Shown here in pieces: positions 52,659 through 62,640 of a stretch of DNA of 64,000 bases (position 1 is the stretch's first letter; every line of letters begins with the position of its first letter). Source of the stretch: Mucilaginibacter sp. (GTDB lineage Bacteria > Bacteroidota > Bacteroidia > Sphingobacteriales > Sphingobacteriaceae); NCBI RefSeq assembly GCF_028288185.1, contig NZ_JAQBOF010000040.1, forward strand, positions 62,001 to 126,000, read 5' to 3'. The notes beneath the pieces are model-generated. The model did no database searches. It was not told the origin of the DNA and was given only the letters and a program-made list of their open reading frames with translations. Both the position numbers and the translations under genes were made by a program.

Positions 52659-53024
52659 ATGAAAAAACTCATCCGCAGTTTTGGGTATGCATTTAATGGA
52701 TTAGGCTATGCTGCTAAAACGCAGCTAAATTTTAGGGTGCACCTGGTAGCGTCTATGCTGGCAGTTTTTATGGGTTATGCCTTGCATATCTCGGTAAACG
52801 AGTGGCAATGGATCATCCTCTGCATCGCCATAGTTTTAATGGCCGAGTTGTTTAATACCGCGTTAGAGTTTTTGGTCGACCTGGTATCGCCCGATTACAA
52901 CGAGCTTGCCGGCCATGTTAAAGATATTGGTGCAGGTGCAGTAGTTATTGCCGCGTTATTTGCCCTGATAACCGGTGCTATTATTTTCTTACCCAAACTG
53001 CTCTTGTTAATCCATGCTGCATAA
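52659..53024 (+). CDS. dgkA: Diacylglycerol kinase family protein (undecaprenol or diacylglycerol kinase)
   Basis: A 121-residue inner-membrane kinase of the DgkA family, phosphorylating diacylglycerol or undecaprenol. Three spans follow a short N-terminal cytoplasmic helix. The active-site signature is MAELFNTALEFLVDLVSPDY, with E and N ligands for metal/ATP; FGYAFNGLGYAAKTQLNFRVH is the N-terminal motif. Whether the substrate is diacylglycerol or undecaprenol cannot be told; Gram-positive-like family members prefer the latter. It overlaps recO by 11 bp. Confidence 0.9.
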   Translation: MKKLIRSFGYAFNGLGYAAKTQLNFRVHLVASMLAVFMGYALHISVNEWQWIILCIAIVLMAELFNTALEFLVDLVSPDYNELAGHVKDIGAGAVVIAALFALITGAIIFLPKLLLLIHAA

Positions 53025-53739
53025 AACCCGGGGCATAGTACTTAAAACTACCGACTATGGCGAAACCAGTGTCATCGTTCAGGTATTTACAGAGAAGCTG
53101 GGTTTGCAATCATACATCATCAACGGGGTTAAAAAGCCTAGGGCCAAAATAAGCCGCAATATGCTGCAACCACTGCACCTGCTTGATATGGTGGTCTATC
53201 ATAAAGCGGCCGGTAACGTACAGCGGATTTCCGAATTAAAAACATCGCCCGTTTTACAAAGCATCCCTTACGATGTAATAAAAAGTAGCATGGTACTATT
53301 TTTAAACGAGGTGCTGTATAAATCCATCCGCCAGCAATCGGCAGATGAAAACCTGTTTGATTTTGTTTTTAACGCTATCGAGTGGTTAGATCATCAAACA
53401 GTAGGGTTAGCTAATTTCCATCTTTTGTTTTTAATACAGCTTACCCGTTACCTGGGTTTTTATCCCGACAGGTACCAGGCAAACGAAGCTGACTATTTTG
53501 ATTTAAAGAACGGCGTCTTTATTAAATATAAACCTGATAGCGTTTTGTACCTGTCGCCGCCACATACCCAAAACTTTGGCAAACTGCTGCAATGCAATTT
53601 TGAAAATTTAGCTGCATTAAAATTAACTAACGATGAACGCCGCTATTTAATAGCCAAGCTATTGGAATATTATGCTTTACATATTGAAAGTTTTGGCAAT
53701 GTGCATTCGCATGAGATATTGGAAGAGGTGTTAAGTTAA
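53014..53739 (+). CDS. recO: DNA repair protein RecO
   Basis: RecO anneals single strands and loads RecA with RecR in the RecFOR pathway. The N-terminal OB fold reads KTRGIVLKTTDYGETSVIVQVFTEKLG (residues 3-30, typical), then a helical domain with ISELKTSPVLQSIPYD and LLFLIQLTRYLGFYP. The usual cysteine zinc finger seen in many RecO proteins is absent, as in other Bacteroidota. 241 residues, normal length. It shares an operon with dgkA. Confidence 0.93.
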   Translation: MLHKTRGIVLKTTDYGETSVIVQVFTEKLGLQSYIINGVKKPRAKISRNMLQPLHLLDMVVYHKAAGNVQRISELKTSPVLQSIPYDVIKSSMVLFLNEVLYKSIRQQSADENLFDFVFNAIEWLDHQTVGLANFHLLFLIQLTRYLGFYPDRYQANEADYFDLKNGVFIKYKPDSVLYLSPPHTQNFGKLLQCNFENLAALKLTNDERRYLIAKLLEYYALHIESFGNVHSHEILEEVLS

Positions 53740-53775
53740 CAGCCCCATCCAAACCCTACCCGGAAAGGGAGGGCT
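53740..53775. repeat. Palindromic element between convergent genes (AGCCC..GGGCT)
   Basis: AGCCCCATCCAAACCCTACC faces GGGAGGGCT across a CGGAAA centre. It fills the 38-bp space between recO and the next gene and matches the left arm of the insertion inside icmF at 60275-60362 (AGCCCCTCCCAACCCTCCC). It probably also acts as a terminator. Confidence 0.75.
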
Positions 53776-53777
53776 GC

Positions 53778-54029
53778 CTATACATGCAGCCCCAAAACCT
53801 GTTTCTTTATAAAATCAATACATGAATACGGAATATGGGCACCGCCTGTTTGAGTTAGAGTGCCATTGTTGTTTATTTTTAGCTCGGCTTCCAGATTGTC
53901 ATCAATTTTAACATGAAGCATTCGCTGTTCTTTTTCTACCATGCAAGGTACTTCGCGGCCCGAGTAGTTTAGCTGGAATTGATATTTGCCGTCTTTTTCG
54001 GCTGGTATGGTGTCTTTAGACTCGATCAT
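53778..54029 (-). CDS. Small hypothetical protein
   Basis: An 83-residue protein if started at the ATG at 54029 (MIESKDTIPAEKDGKYQFQL); the longer ATG at 54110 gives an unconvincing basic N terminus. It is beta-rich (YQFQLNYSGREVPCMVEKEQRML, VKIDDNLEAELKINNNGTL) with no signal or membrane span. No known family is recognised. It converges on recO. Confidence 0.6.
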   Translation of the reverse strand: MIESKDTIPAEKDGKYQFQLNYSGREVPCMVEKEQRMLHVKIDDNLEAELKINNNGTLTQTGGAHIPYSCIDFIKKQVLGLHV

Positions 54030-54347
54030 GGCTTGGTGTTTTATTTTTATAACACCAATATGGATAGGATGTTTACTAAATATGGAAGTTATTGAGGGGC
54101 TTGTAAACAAAAAGAGAGGGCTTGTATAGCTCTCCCCTTTGTATTAACTGACTTATTAAATTACCATAAAGAACAATTGGTTTAGCTCGATAATAACAAT
54201 TAACACAAATGTATATTCTATAGATTTAGCAGACTAATATTTTAACATAATACTTTTGCACACTTAGCATGGTAATTAACATTTAATGTGTTTTATAACC
54301 TTAAAGCAGCTATTTTTCTGATAATGAGTTATATAATAAGATATTAT
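54030..54347. other. Gap upstream of the small hypothetical gene and downstream of the NHL-repeat gene
   Basis: AT-rich, no gene. At 54332-54360 a perfect 12-bp stem TATAATAAGATA / TATCTTATTATA with a 5-nt loop overlaps the stop codon of the leftward NHL-repeat gene and may be its weak terminator. Confidence 0.5.
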
Positions 54348-57300
54348 TTATCTTATTATAGTAACATATCCGCTTACTTTAGGCTTTTTGCCATCAAGAT
54401 CAATAACATAATAATAAGTACCTGTAGGGAGTAAGTTCGCTTTATATAAACCATCCCAGGATTTGCTATAGCCTGTTGATTTAAAAACTTCTAACCCGTA
54501 ACGATTATATACTGCTACCAGGCAGTTAGGAAAATCGGATAAACCTATTATGTTCCATAAATCGTTTATGCCATCGCCATTAGGGGTAAATGTGTTTGGC
54601 GGTTTTATTACAAAAGGTGGCAAAATAATTAATGTTACAGCCGGGCTTATCGCCGGTGCATCGCAGGTACCGCTTATAATAGTGCAGGTTACCGTATCCT
54701 TATTTGCAAAATCAGATGACGTAAAGGTAGGGCTATTGGTGCCCGCATTAGCACCATTTACCTTCCATTGGTAAGTGGTAGTTGCAACAGCACTAAGTAC
54801 GGTAGCCGTAAAGGTTATAGGTGTGCCCGCATATACATGATTAACAGATGGGCTAATACTAACCGTAGGTGCAGGATTTGCAGGGGTAACAATGTTTAAC
54901 GTAACGGAGTTTGAAGTTACTGTAGGATTAGGCAGGCATGCCATACTGCTGTGTGTGAAAACGCAGGTAACAACATCGCCGTTTACTAAGTTGTTGGTGC
55001 CAAATGTTGTGCTGTTATTTCCTGCACTTACCCCATTTACCTGCCATTGATAAGAGGGATTGACGCCGAGATCATTTGGTTGGGCGGTAAAGGTAAGGAA
55101 GGTGCCGCTACAAATGGGCCCGGTTTTAGATGCGGTAACATGTACGGCTAATTTAGCAGTGGGTAATGGTTGGATATTATAGGTACTGCCCATCCCGATT
55201 ATATCGCCACATATATGATGATTGGTCACTGTGCATTTAATAATATCAGTAATAGAAACTACAGTGGTATATTTATCGCTATTACTGCCTACGTTTTGCC
55301 CATTTACCTGCCATTGGTAATCAGGGTTAGGCCCTAATAGGCTTAAATTGCTAACAATGGCACTAAAAGGCTGTGGGGTATCTGGGCAATAAGAGTAATT
55401 ATTAGTAACAACATCAACTATTGGTTTAATGGGGGCTGTAATGGTAAAAGATTGTGATTGCGATATTGCTGCATAATGTAGGGCATCTCCTGCCTGCGAA
55501 GCGGTTATCCTGGTTGTGCCAGAACCCACAATATGAATTATGCCCGATGGTGAAACAGTGGCAACCCTTGTGTCAAAAGAGGTATAAATAATTGGGATGT
55601 TAGGATTTGAACTTGTTGCACCTGCTGGGAAATCAGGTTGGCAAATTCCTTTTGTATAGATGTTGGCGAATGTAATATCCTCGCGTTGCATAAAAACAAA
55701 AGAACGGGTTATCGGCACCGCAGCCGTATAATTAGTACTAGCGTTTTGCGAAGCGGTAATATCAACCGAGACTCCGCCCAGGACATGTATTAATCCGTCA
55801 CTACCAACATAGGCAATCGAGGGGTTGCTGCTGGTATATATAATGGGTGATTCGGTATTATTACTTATAACACCTGTTACCAAAACACCATCAGCACCAA
55901 CTTGTGACACACCGGCAACCGGAATAGGGAATGTAATTAATGATGGTGTAAGCGTGCCAGGATTTTTTACCTCGATATTTATAATCTTAGTGCTGCTACC
56001 CCCTACATTAGAAGCAGTAATGGTATAGCTAATTACCGGCGATGTTGCTGTTGGCTTACCGCTAATTATTCCGGTAGTAGGATCAAAAATTAAACCTGCG
56101 GGCAGAGTTTTATCAATGGCATAACTTGTACTTATGCCACCTCTATTTGTGGGCGATAACGGGGTTATAGCAGTATTGGTAGTATAAATTGGTGGTGTTG
56201 TATAAGTAATATCAGGAGCCACAGTAGGAGGGCTAACTACAGCCGTTGCATTTACAGTAATGTTTATCACGGTAGTGCTTACTCCACCTAAGTTATAAGC
56301 GGTAACCGTATAGTTGGTAGGTGGCGATGTAACGGTTGGCGTGCCAACAAAAGTGCCGGTACGGGCATCGAAAGTTAAACCGGCGGGCAAGGCTTTATCA
56401 ATAGTATAACCTGTTGTGTTTACTGTTCTTATCAGGTAGTTGTATTGGTCGGCTACATAGAGATTACCGGTTGCGTCAAATTCAATATCCTGCGGCCTAT
56501 TAAATGTTGCCGAAGCGCCAAAGCTGTTTGCTGAACCCACTGCACCGCTACCGGCAATAAGCACTAATGAACCGGCTGATGTGATCTCGTAGATCTGGTT
56601 CTTATTTAAACTTGCAAAATATATGTTGCCTGCGGCTGTTATTCTTATCCCGCCGGGGATGCCTATGTTTGATAACGCCGGGGGCACGCCAGGTAAAACA
56701 CCCGCAATAGTGGTTACTACACCGCCGGGGGTAATTTTACGGATAGCGTTATTGCCGCTGTCTGATACATAAACGTTGCCCGCGGCGTCAGTAGTAAGAT
56801 AGGTGGGGCCTGAAAATTGTGCTGATGAACCAGTACCATTAGCCTGCCCTGCGAAGCCGTTACCGGCAAGCGTTGTTACAACACCCGCAGGTGTTATTTT
56901 ACGTATAGTATGGTTCCCGACTTCGGCAACGTAAATATTATCATTTTTATCAATAGCTATACCATAGGGCTGGTTAAAGGTTGCCGTTGTACCTGGGCCA
57001 TCTGAATATCCTAATATCCCGGTCCCTGCAAAGGTGCTTACTATACCGGCAGGTGTTATTTTGCGTATGGTTTCGCCCTGGTAATCGGCTACAAACATGT
57101 TGCCACTACTATCAAACGCAACAGATGTTGGGCCGTTAAAAGTAGCCGAGAGCATCGGGCCATTTGTACTACCAGGGCTAAAAAGCACGCCGGCATAGGT
57201 AGTAACAACCCCCGCCGGGGTTATTTTGCGTATAATTTTATTATTGTACTCGGGCACATAAAGATTGCCCGTGGCATCAATAGCGATAGATTGCGGCGCG

Positions 57301-58692
57301 TTAAAACTTGCCGCCGTACCCGTAGCATCAGTGCTACCTGCGGTACCGTTGCCTGCAAATACACCAACAGACCCATATGCATACGAAGGTACCGCCCCAC
57401 CACTATTGGTTGGGGTCAAAGTTGTTATTGGTGTATTTACCGTATAAACTTGTGGGGTGGGGTAACTAATATTAGGCGCGGCATTTAAAACAGGAGCAGC
57501 ATTTACTTGAATGTTTACAACTGTACTGCTGCTGCCTGTAGTATTATATGCAGTAATGGTATAATTGGTGGCAGACGAAGGTGCGGTTGGAGTTCCACTA
57601 ATGATGCCTGTTTTATTGTCAAACACTAAACCTGTGGGTAACGATTTATCAATAGTATAGTTGGCTATCACTACTTTTTTTACTGAACTAGAACCGCTAT
57701 CAGCAATATATAAATTCCCAAGGCCGTCAAGTACTAAACCAATTGGGCTATTAAAACCCGAACTTGCGACAGGGGTCACTACCCCGGCCGGTGATATTTT
57801 TACTATTGAATTGGTGTTTTGATTAGTTACATAACAGTCGCCGTCATTGTTAATCCTGATCTCTCGAGGAAAACTAAGCCCGGTTGCAAAAGTAGTTACA
57901 GTGCCATTAGTAGCTATCTTTTTAATACTATTACTACCCGCATCTGCAACATACAAAATGCCTGCCACATCTATCCCTACCCCTGTTGGAGAATTGAATG
58001 AGTTACCGCCAACGGTAGTTACTACCCCCGTCGGTGTAATTTTTCTTATTAAATTATTTGCCTGATCGGCAACATAGATGTTTCCTGATAGATCGATAGC
58101 CAGCCCCCTTGGACTATAAAAACTTGCTCCATTAGCAGGTCCGTTAGCCGAACCTTGCGCGCCTGTACCCGCAAGGGTAGTAACGACACCAGTAGGCGTA
58201 ATTTTACGGATCAGGTTATTGCCTTGATCGCCTATATAAATATTACCCGCAGCATCTAAAACTATTCCATCAGGCTCATAAAAGGTTGCTGCGCTGGCTG
58301 GTCCGTTAGCCGAACCTTGCGCGCCTGTACCCGCAACAACAGAAACAACACCTGTTGCCAAGCCTTACTTTCTTAACAAGGTTATTTCCCCAGTCGCATA
58401 CATATACATAATTGGCATCAGTTGCAACGGCCGTTGTAGTGTTAAACCCGCTACTGGCAAATGTGCTTACATTTCCATTAAAGCCTGTAGGCACAGCGCC
58501 ACCTGTATTATCGGGCTGTAATGGCGCTATAGCAGTGTTAACCGTATAAACTTTCGGACCCGAAGCATAACTAATATTAGGCGCTTGCCCCCAAACACTA
58601 TTAAAAATCAAACAAAATAAACAAAACAGCAATGCCTTGCGGATTACTTTCCCGCGAACATAATTAAGCGCTGTATTGTTAACAATGATCAT
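54348..58692 (-). pseudogene. Giant secreted NHL-repeat/Ig-like protein with type B C-terminal sorting domain, frameshifted
   Basis: The two reading frames join if one base is removed. The 5' part starts at 58692, has a signal peptide (LLFCLFCLIFNSVWGQ) and ends VYVCDWGNNLVKKVR; the 3' part resumes ATGVVSVVAGTGAQG from about 58358. Deleting one G of the GG at 58358-58359 restores a single protein of about 1447 residues. It has NHL beta-propeller repeats (GNIYIGDQGNNLIRKITPTGVVTT, repeated), putative Ig domains (YTITAYNTTGSSS), PKD/Ig-like repeats with QWQVNG, and a final CHU_C domain (NTFTPNGDGINDLWNI ... GTYYYVIDLDGKKPKVSGYVTI), the signal for gliding-motility/type IX export. The break could be a true mutation or a sequence error. 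Surface adhesion is inferred. Confidence 0.88.
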
Positions 58693-58768
58693 AAGGCAGT
58701 TACGGAGCTATCAAAAATAAATAAAAATACTTGATAGCAAGAGCTTAGCCCAAAGAAAAATACCGCTC

Positions 58769-58792
58769 AAATATTATGCATGCATAATATTT
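58769..58792. promoter_or_regulatory. Perfect 24-bp palindrome, candidate operator
   Basis: The half-site AAATATTATGCA is followed directly by its reverse complement TGCATAATATTT. It lies between the divergent NHL-repeat gene and icmF, overlapping the -33 region of the icmF promoter. A dimeric repressor, of TetR, GntR or Lrp type, is a plausible binder, but none is encoded in the window. Confidence 0.7.
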
Positions 58793-58808
58793 CTGTGTTA
58801 AATTTTGT

Positions 58809-58816
58809 TATTTTTG
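58809..58816 (+). promoter_or_regulatory. icmF -7 promoter element (TATTTTTG)
   Basis: A perfect TAnnTTTG, 17 bp before the ATG at 58834, leaving a leader of about 10 nt. The -33 box would fall at the right-hand end of the 24-bp palindrome. Confidence 0.6.
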
Positions 58817-58833
58817 TGTAACCAATCTATGTT

Positions 58834-61800
58834 ATGGAAAGTGTTGCCTATCAGTCTGTCAGTAAAATACGTTTTGTAACCGCCGCTTCATTGTTTGACG
58901 GGCATGACGCTACCATAAATATAATGCGCCGCATATTGCAAGCCAGTGGTGCCGAGGTAATACACCTGGGTCATAACCGCAGTGTTGATGAAGTGGTTAA
59001 TTGTGCCATACAGGAAGATGTACAGGGCATAGCCCTAACCAGCTATCAAGGCGGCCATGTTGAGTATTTTAAATATATGCATGACCTGCTGGCCGAACGC
59101 GGCGCTAGCCATATTAAAATATTTGGCGGTGGCGGTGGTGTATTTCTTCCACATGAAATTGAGGAATTACAGGCATACGGCATCAGCAAAATATATTCGC
59201 CTGACGATGGCCGTACTATGGGCTTGCAAGGCATGATAAATGATATGCTGCGCCAATGCGATTTTAAAACCGTTACACATCTTAATGGCGAGATAAAGCA
59301 TCTGCCGGAAAAGGACGCGCATGCAATAGCTTCGCTTATTACATTGGCAGAGAACGAGGGCTTTAGCCTCAACCCGGCCCTCTCCAAAGGAGAGGGAGAA
59401 GCAGACAGGCAGGTCCTCTCCTTTGGAGAGGATTTAGGTGAGGTAAAAAAAATTCCCGTTATCGGCATCACCGGCACCGGCGGATCCGGAAAATCATCAT
59501 TGGTTGATGAAATTGTACGCCGTTTTTTAATGGAGACGGATAATACGATGGCTATCATCTCTGTCGACCCCAGCAAACGCAAAACAGGCGGGGCTTTATT
59601 GGGCGATAGGATACGGATGAATTCTATCAACAACCCACGTATTTATATGCGGAGTTTGGCTACCCGCCAGGCTAATTTGGCGTTAAGCAAGCATGTGCAG
59701 GAGTCGGTTGATATTTGTAAGGTTGCGGGGTATGACCTGATCATTGTTGAGACGTCAGGTATAGGCCAAAGCGATACCATGATAACCGATTATTGCGACC
59801 TATCGCTATACGTAATGACACCCGAATTTGGCGCGGCCTCTCAATTAGAAAAAATTGATATGCTTGATTTTGCCGATATGGTGGCGCTTAACAAATTCGA
59901 CAAACGCGGTGCGCTGGATGCTATCCGCGATGTACGCAAACAATACAAACGCAACCATAAATTATTTGATGCTAAAGACGATGACCTGCCGATTTATGGC
60001 ACCATGGCATCGCAGTTTAATGACCCCGGCATGAACGCGCTTTTTGCCGCACTGATTAAGAAAATAGCAGATAAAACCGATATTGAATTTAAACTGAAAG
60101 ACATAACCAGTTTAGGCAATGGTAGTGAGGCCGAGAAGATATACATCATCCCACCACAAAGAACCCGCTACCTGGCAGAGATAACCGAAAGTAGCGAGGC
60201 CTACACTAAGTGGGTGAATGTGCAGTGCGAGTTGGCACAACAATTATGGCAGGTAAAGGGTGTGATAAGCATTGCCAGCCCCTCCCAACCCTCCCAGGAA
60301 GGGAAAGCTTTAAACGATGGCAAATTAAAAGTCTCCCCTACCGGGGGAGATTTAGGGGGGGCTCTTGCAGATATTGCTAAACACCTCGAACAACAATTAC
60401 ACCCTGACTGTAAACGCCTGCTAGCCGAATGGCCCGATACTGTTATTAAGTATAAAGCCGAGAATTTTATTTATAAAGTGCGCGATAAGGAAATTAAACA
60501 GCCGCTGTTTTATACCTCGTTATCGCAATTGCAGATACCTAAAATAGCCCTGCCTAAATACGAGGCTTGGGGCGATATTTTGCGTTGGCTGTTAACAGAG
60601 AATGTGCCGGGCGAGTTCCCCTATACAGCAGGAGTGTTCCCGCTAAAACGCGAGGGCGAGGACCCAACCCGGATGTTTGCCGGCGAGGGTGGCCCCGAGC
60701 GTACCAATAAGCGTTTCCATTATGTATCATTAGGGCAGCCGGCGCATCGGTTAAGTACGGCGTTTGATTCGGTTACTTTATATGGCGAGGACCCGCATAT
60801 TCGCCCCGATATCTACGGCAAAATTGGCAATGCGGGAGTTAGCATAGCTACGCTGGATGATGCTAAGAAGCTGTATTCGGGGTTTGATCTATGCCATGCG
60901 TCTACTTCGGTATCCATGACTATTAATGGCCCTGCGCCTATGCTGCTTGGATTTTTTATGAACGCGGCTATAGATCAGCAATGCGAGAAATATATTACCG
61001 AACATAAGCTGGAACATTTGGTTGAGGCCAAGTTTAAAGAGGTTTATGAAGATAGGGTATTAAAGCGGCCAGTTTACAATGGCGGCGAATTACCTGCGGG
61101 AAATGATGGCTTAGGCCTGATGCTTCTGGGCCTAACCGGCGATCAGGTTTTACCGCCCGACATCTACCAAAAAATAAAAGCCTATGCCATTGCTACCGTG
61201 CGCGGTACAGTGCAAGCGGATATTTTAAAGGAGGACCAGGCGCAAAACACCTGCATATTTAGCACCGAGTTTGCCTTGCGCATGATGGGCGATATGCAGC
61301 AGTATTTTATTAATGAAAAGGTACGTAATTTTTACTCGGTATCTATATCGGGCTACCATATTGCCGAGGCTGGGGCCAACCCGGTTACGCAGCTGGCGTT
61401 TACTTTGTCGAACGGATTTACCTATTTAGAGTATTACCTGAGCCGGGGGATGCATATTGATGATTTCGCGCCTAACCTGTCGTTCTTTTTCTCTAATGGT
61501 ATAGACCCCGAATATTCGGTTATCGGCCGTGTGGCAAGGCGCATTTGGGCCAAAGCGATTAAGAATAAGTATAAGGGTAATGACCGGTCGCAAAAGTTAA
61601 AATACCATATCCAAACCAGCGGGCGTTCACTCCACGCGCAGGAGATTGACTTTAATGATATCCGTACCACGCTGCAAGCTTTGTATGCTATTTATGATAA
61701 TTGTAATTCGTTACATACCAATGCTTATGATGAGGCGATAACCACACCTACCGAAGAGTCGGTACGCAGGGCGATGGCAATACAGTTAATTATTAATCGG

Positions 61801-62301
61801 GAGCTGGGTCTTGCTAAAAACGAGAACCCGATACAAGGTGCTTTCATCATTGAAGAACTAACCGACCTGGTAGAGCAAGCGGTAATGACCGAGTTTAACA
61901 ATATCAATGATCGTGGTGGGGTACTGGGTGCCATGGAAACCATGTACCAACGCAGCAAGATACAGGAAGAATCTCTGTACTATGAAACGCTAAAACATAA
62001 CGGCGAATACCCGATAGTCGGTGTAAATACGTTCCTCAACAAAAATGGATCGCCAACCATTACACCATCCGAAGTGATACGCGCAACCGAAGAAGAAAAG
62101 CAATATCAAATAAGCACATTGCATGCGTTCCAGGAACGGAATGAGGATAAGATAGCCCAGCTATTAAAGAACCTGCAACACACCGCCATAGCCGGCGAAA
62201 ATATATTTGAAAGCCTGATGGAAGCCTGTAAGTGCTGCTCGCTCGGGCAGATTTCGCACGCGTTGTATGAGGTTGGAGGGCAGTATAGAAGGAATATGTA
62301 G
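58834..62301 (+). CDS. icmF: Fused isobutyryl-CoA mutase IcmF
   Basis: IcmF interconverts isobutyryl-CoA and n-butyryl-CoA (and related acyl-CoAs) using adenosylcobalamin and carries its own G-protein chaperone. Order of domains: B12-binding (residues 10-140, DGHD at 22-25), MeaI-type GTPase (205-470, Walker A GTGGSGKSS at 214-222), and the large mutase barrel (about 540-1155; FAGEGGPERTNKRFHYVSLG, MSRSKIQEES-like end MYQRSKIQEES). At 1155 residues it is about 57 longer than typical IcmF; two insertions at 177-204 and 482-510 account for the excess and look like repeat elements. Promoter and a 24-bp palindrome lie directly upstream. Confidence 0.95.
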   Translation: MESVAYQSVSKIRFVTAASLFDGHDATINIMRRILQASGAEVIHLGHNRSVDEVVNCAIQEDVQGIALTSYQGGHVEYFKYMHDLLAERGASHIKIFGGGGGVFLPHEIEELQAYGISKIYSPDDGRTMGLQGMINDMLRQCDFKTVTHLNGEIKHLPEKDAHAIASLITLAENEGFSLNPALSKGEGEADRQVLSFGEDLGEVKKIPVIGITGTGGSGKSSLVDEIVRRFLMETDNTMAIISVDPSKRKTGGALLGDRIRMNSINNPRIYMRSLATRQANLALSKHVQESVDICKVAGYDLIIVETSGIGQSDTMITDYCDLSLYVMTPEFGAASQLEKIDMLDFADMVALNKFDKRGALDAIRDVRKQYKRNHKLFDAKDDDLPIYGTMASQFNDPGMNALFAALIKKIADKTDIEFKLKDITSLGNGSEAEKIYIIPPQRTRYLAEITESSEAYTKWVNVQCELAQQLWQVKGVISIASPSQPSQEGKALNDGKLKVSPTGGDLGGALADIAKHLEQQLHPDCKRLLAEWPDTVIKYKAENFIYKVRDKEIKQPLFYTSLSQLQIPKIALPKYEAWGDILRWLLTENVPGEFPYTAGVFPLKREGEDPTRMFAGEGGPERTNKRFHYVSLGQPAHRLSTAFDSVTLYGEDPHIRPDIYGKIGNAGVSIATLDDAKKLYSGFDLCHASTSVSMTINGPAPMLLGFFMNAAIDQQCEKYITEHKLEHLVEAKFKEVYEDRVLKRPVYNGGELPAGNDGLGLMLLGLTGDQVLPPDIYQKIKAYAIATVRGTVQADILKEDQAQNTCIFSTEFALRMMGDMQQYFINEKVRNFYSVSISGYHIAEAGANPVTQLAFTLSNGFTYLEYYLSRGMHIDDFAPNLSFFFSNGIDPEYSVIGRVARRIWAKAIKNKYKGNDRSQKLKYHIQTSGRSLHAQEIDFNDIRTTLQALYAIYDNCNSLHTNAYDEAITTPTEESVRRAMAIQLIINRELGLAKNENPIQGAFIIEELTDLVEQAVMTEFNNINDRGGVLGAMETMYQRSKIQEESLYYETLKHNGEYPIVGVNTFLNKNGSPTITPSEVIRATEEEKQYQISTLHAFQERNEDKIAQLLKNLQHTAIAGENIFESLMEACKCCSLGQISHALYEVGGQYRRNM
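59362..59444 (+). repeat. In-frame palindromic insertion in icmF (insert 1)
   Basis: Two hairpins CCCTCTCC-AAA-GGAGAGGG and CCTCTCC-TTT-GGAGAGG lie in inverted order, bounded by CTCAACC and GGTGAG. They encode residues 177-204, in the linker between the B12 domain and the GTPase. The same kind of sequence is typical of intergenic repeats, so this is a repeat captured in frame. Confidence 0.82.
60275..60362 (+). repeat. In-frame repeat insertion in icmF (insert 2)
   Basis: AGCCCCTCCCAACCCTCCC at the left faces GGGAGATTTAGGGGGGGCT at the right, an imperfect inverted repeat. It encodes residues 482-510, in the linker between the GTPase and the mutase. The left arm is closely related to the intergenic element at 53740-53775. 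Confidence 0.82.
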
Positions 62302-62308
62302 TTTAGTA

Positions 62309-62363
62309 ATTAGAGGTTAGTTAATTAGACATTAGTTGGTTAACGATTTAACTAATCTCTAAC
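62309..62363. terminator. AT-rich inverted repeat between icmF and the PhnA-type gene
   Basis: ATTAGAGGTTAGTTAATT faces ATTTAACTAATCTCTAAC, an imperfect 16-18 bp stem. The two neighbouring genes converge here, and this may stop transcription from both sides. Confidence 0.5.
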
Positions 62364-62582
62364 TTATTTTTTCCTCAAAAACTCCGATCTCAACACAATA
62401 CTCATCCCATCTATCTTACAATCAACTTCATCCGGATCGTCAGTAAGGCGGATCTTTTTAACAGTGGTGCCTTGTTTTATGATGGTGCCACCGCCTTTTA
62501 CTTTTAAGCTTTTTATAACCGTTACCGAGTCGCCGTCATGCAATTGATTGCCGTTGCTGTCTTTTACTATGAATTCGTCCAT
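62364..62582 (-). CDS. PhnA/YjdM C-terminal domain protein
   Basis: A 72-residue protein made of the SH3-like C-terminal domain of the PhnA (YjdM) family: KDSNGNQLHDGDSVTVIKSLKVKGG ... IKQGTTVKKIRLTDDPDEVDCKIDG. The N-terminal zinc ribbon of longer family members is missing. The old name 'alkylphosphonate utilisation' does not imply that function; the role is unknown. It converges on icmF. Confidence 0.85.
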   Translation of the reverse strand: MDEFIVKDSNGNQLHDGDSVTVIKSLKVKGGGTIIKQGTTVKKIRLTDDPDEVDCKIDGMSIVLRSEFLRKK

Positions 62583-62640
62583 TTTGGAGTGTTATATTTC
62601 GGGGCAAGTTACAAACATTTATTGGTGCAGTAATTAAAAG

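Noticed and set aside
52477..52662. 61-residue ORF with a 14-residue period (ITTGIRPNTRK)
   Set aside because: It is the translation of the 42-bp repeat array; the matching array at 1351-1518 has in-frame stop codons, so the periodicity comes from the DNA repeat.
59046..59633. 195-residue leftward ORF inside icmF
   Set aside because: It is antisense to a well-supported enzyme and shows no domain.
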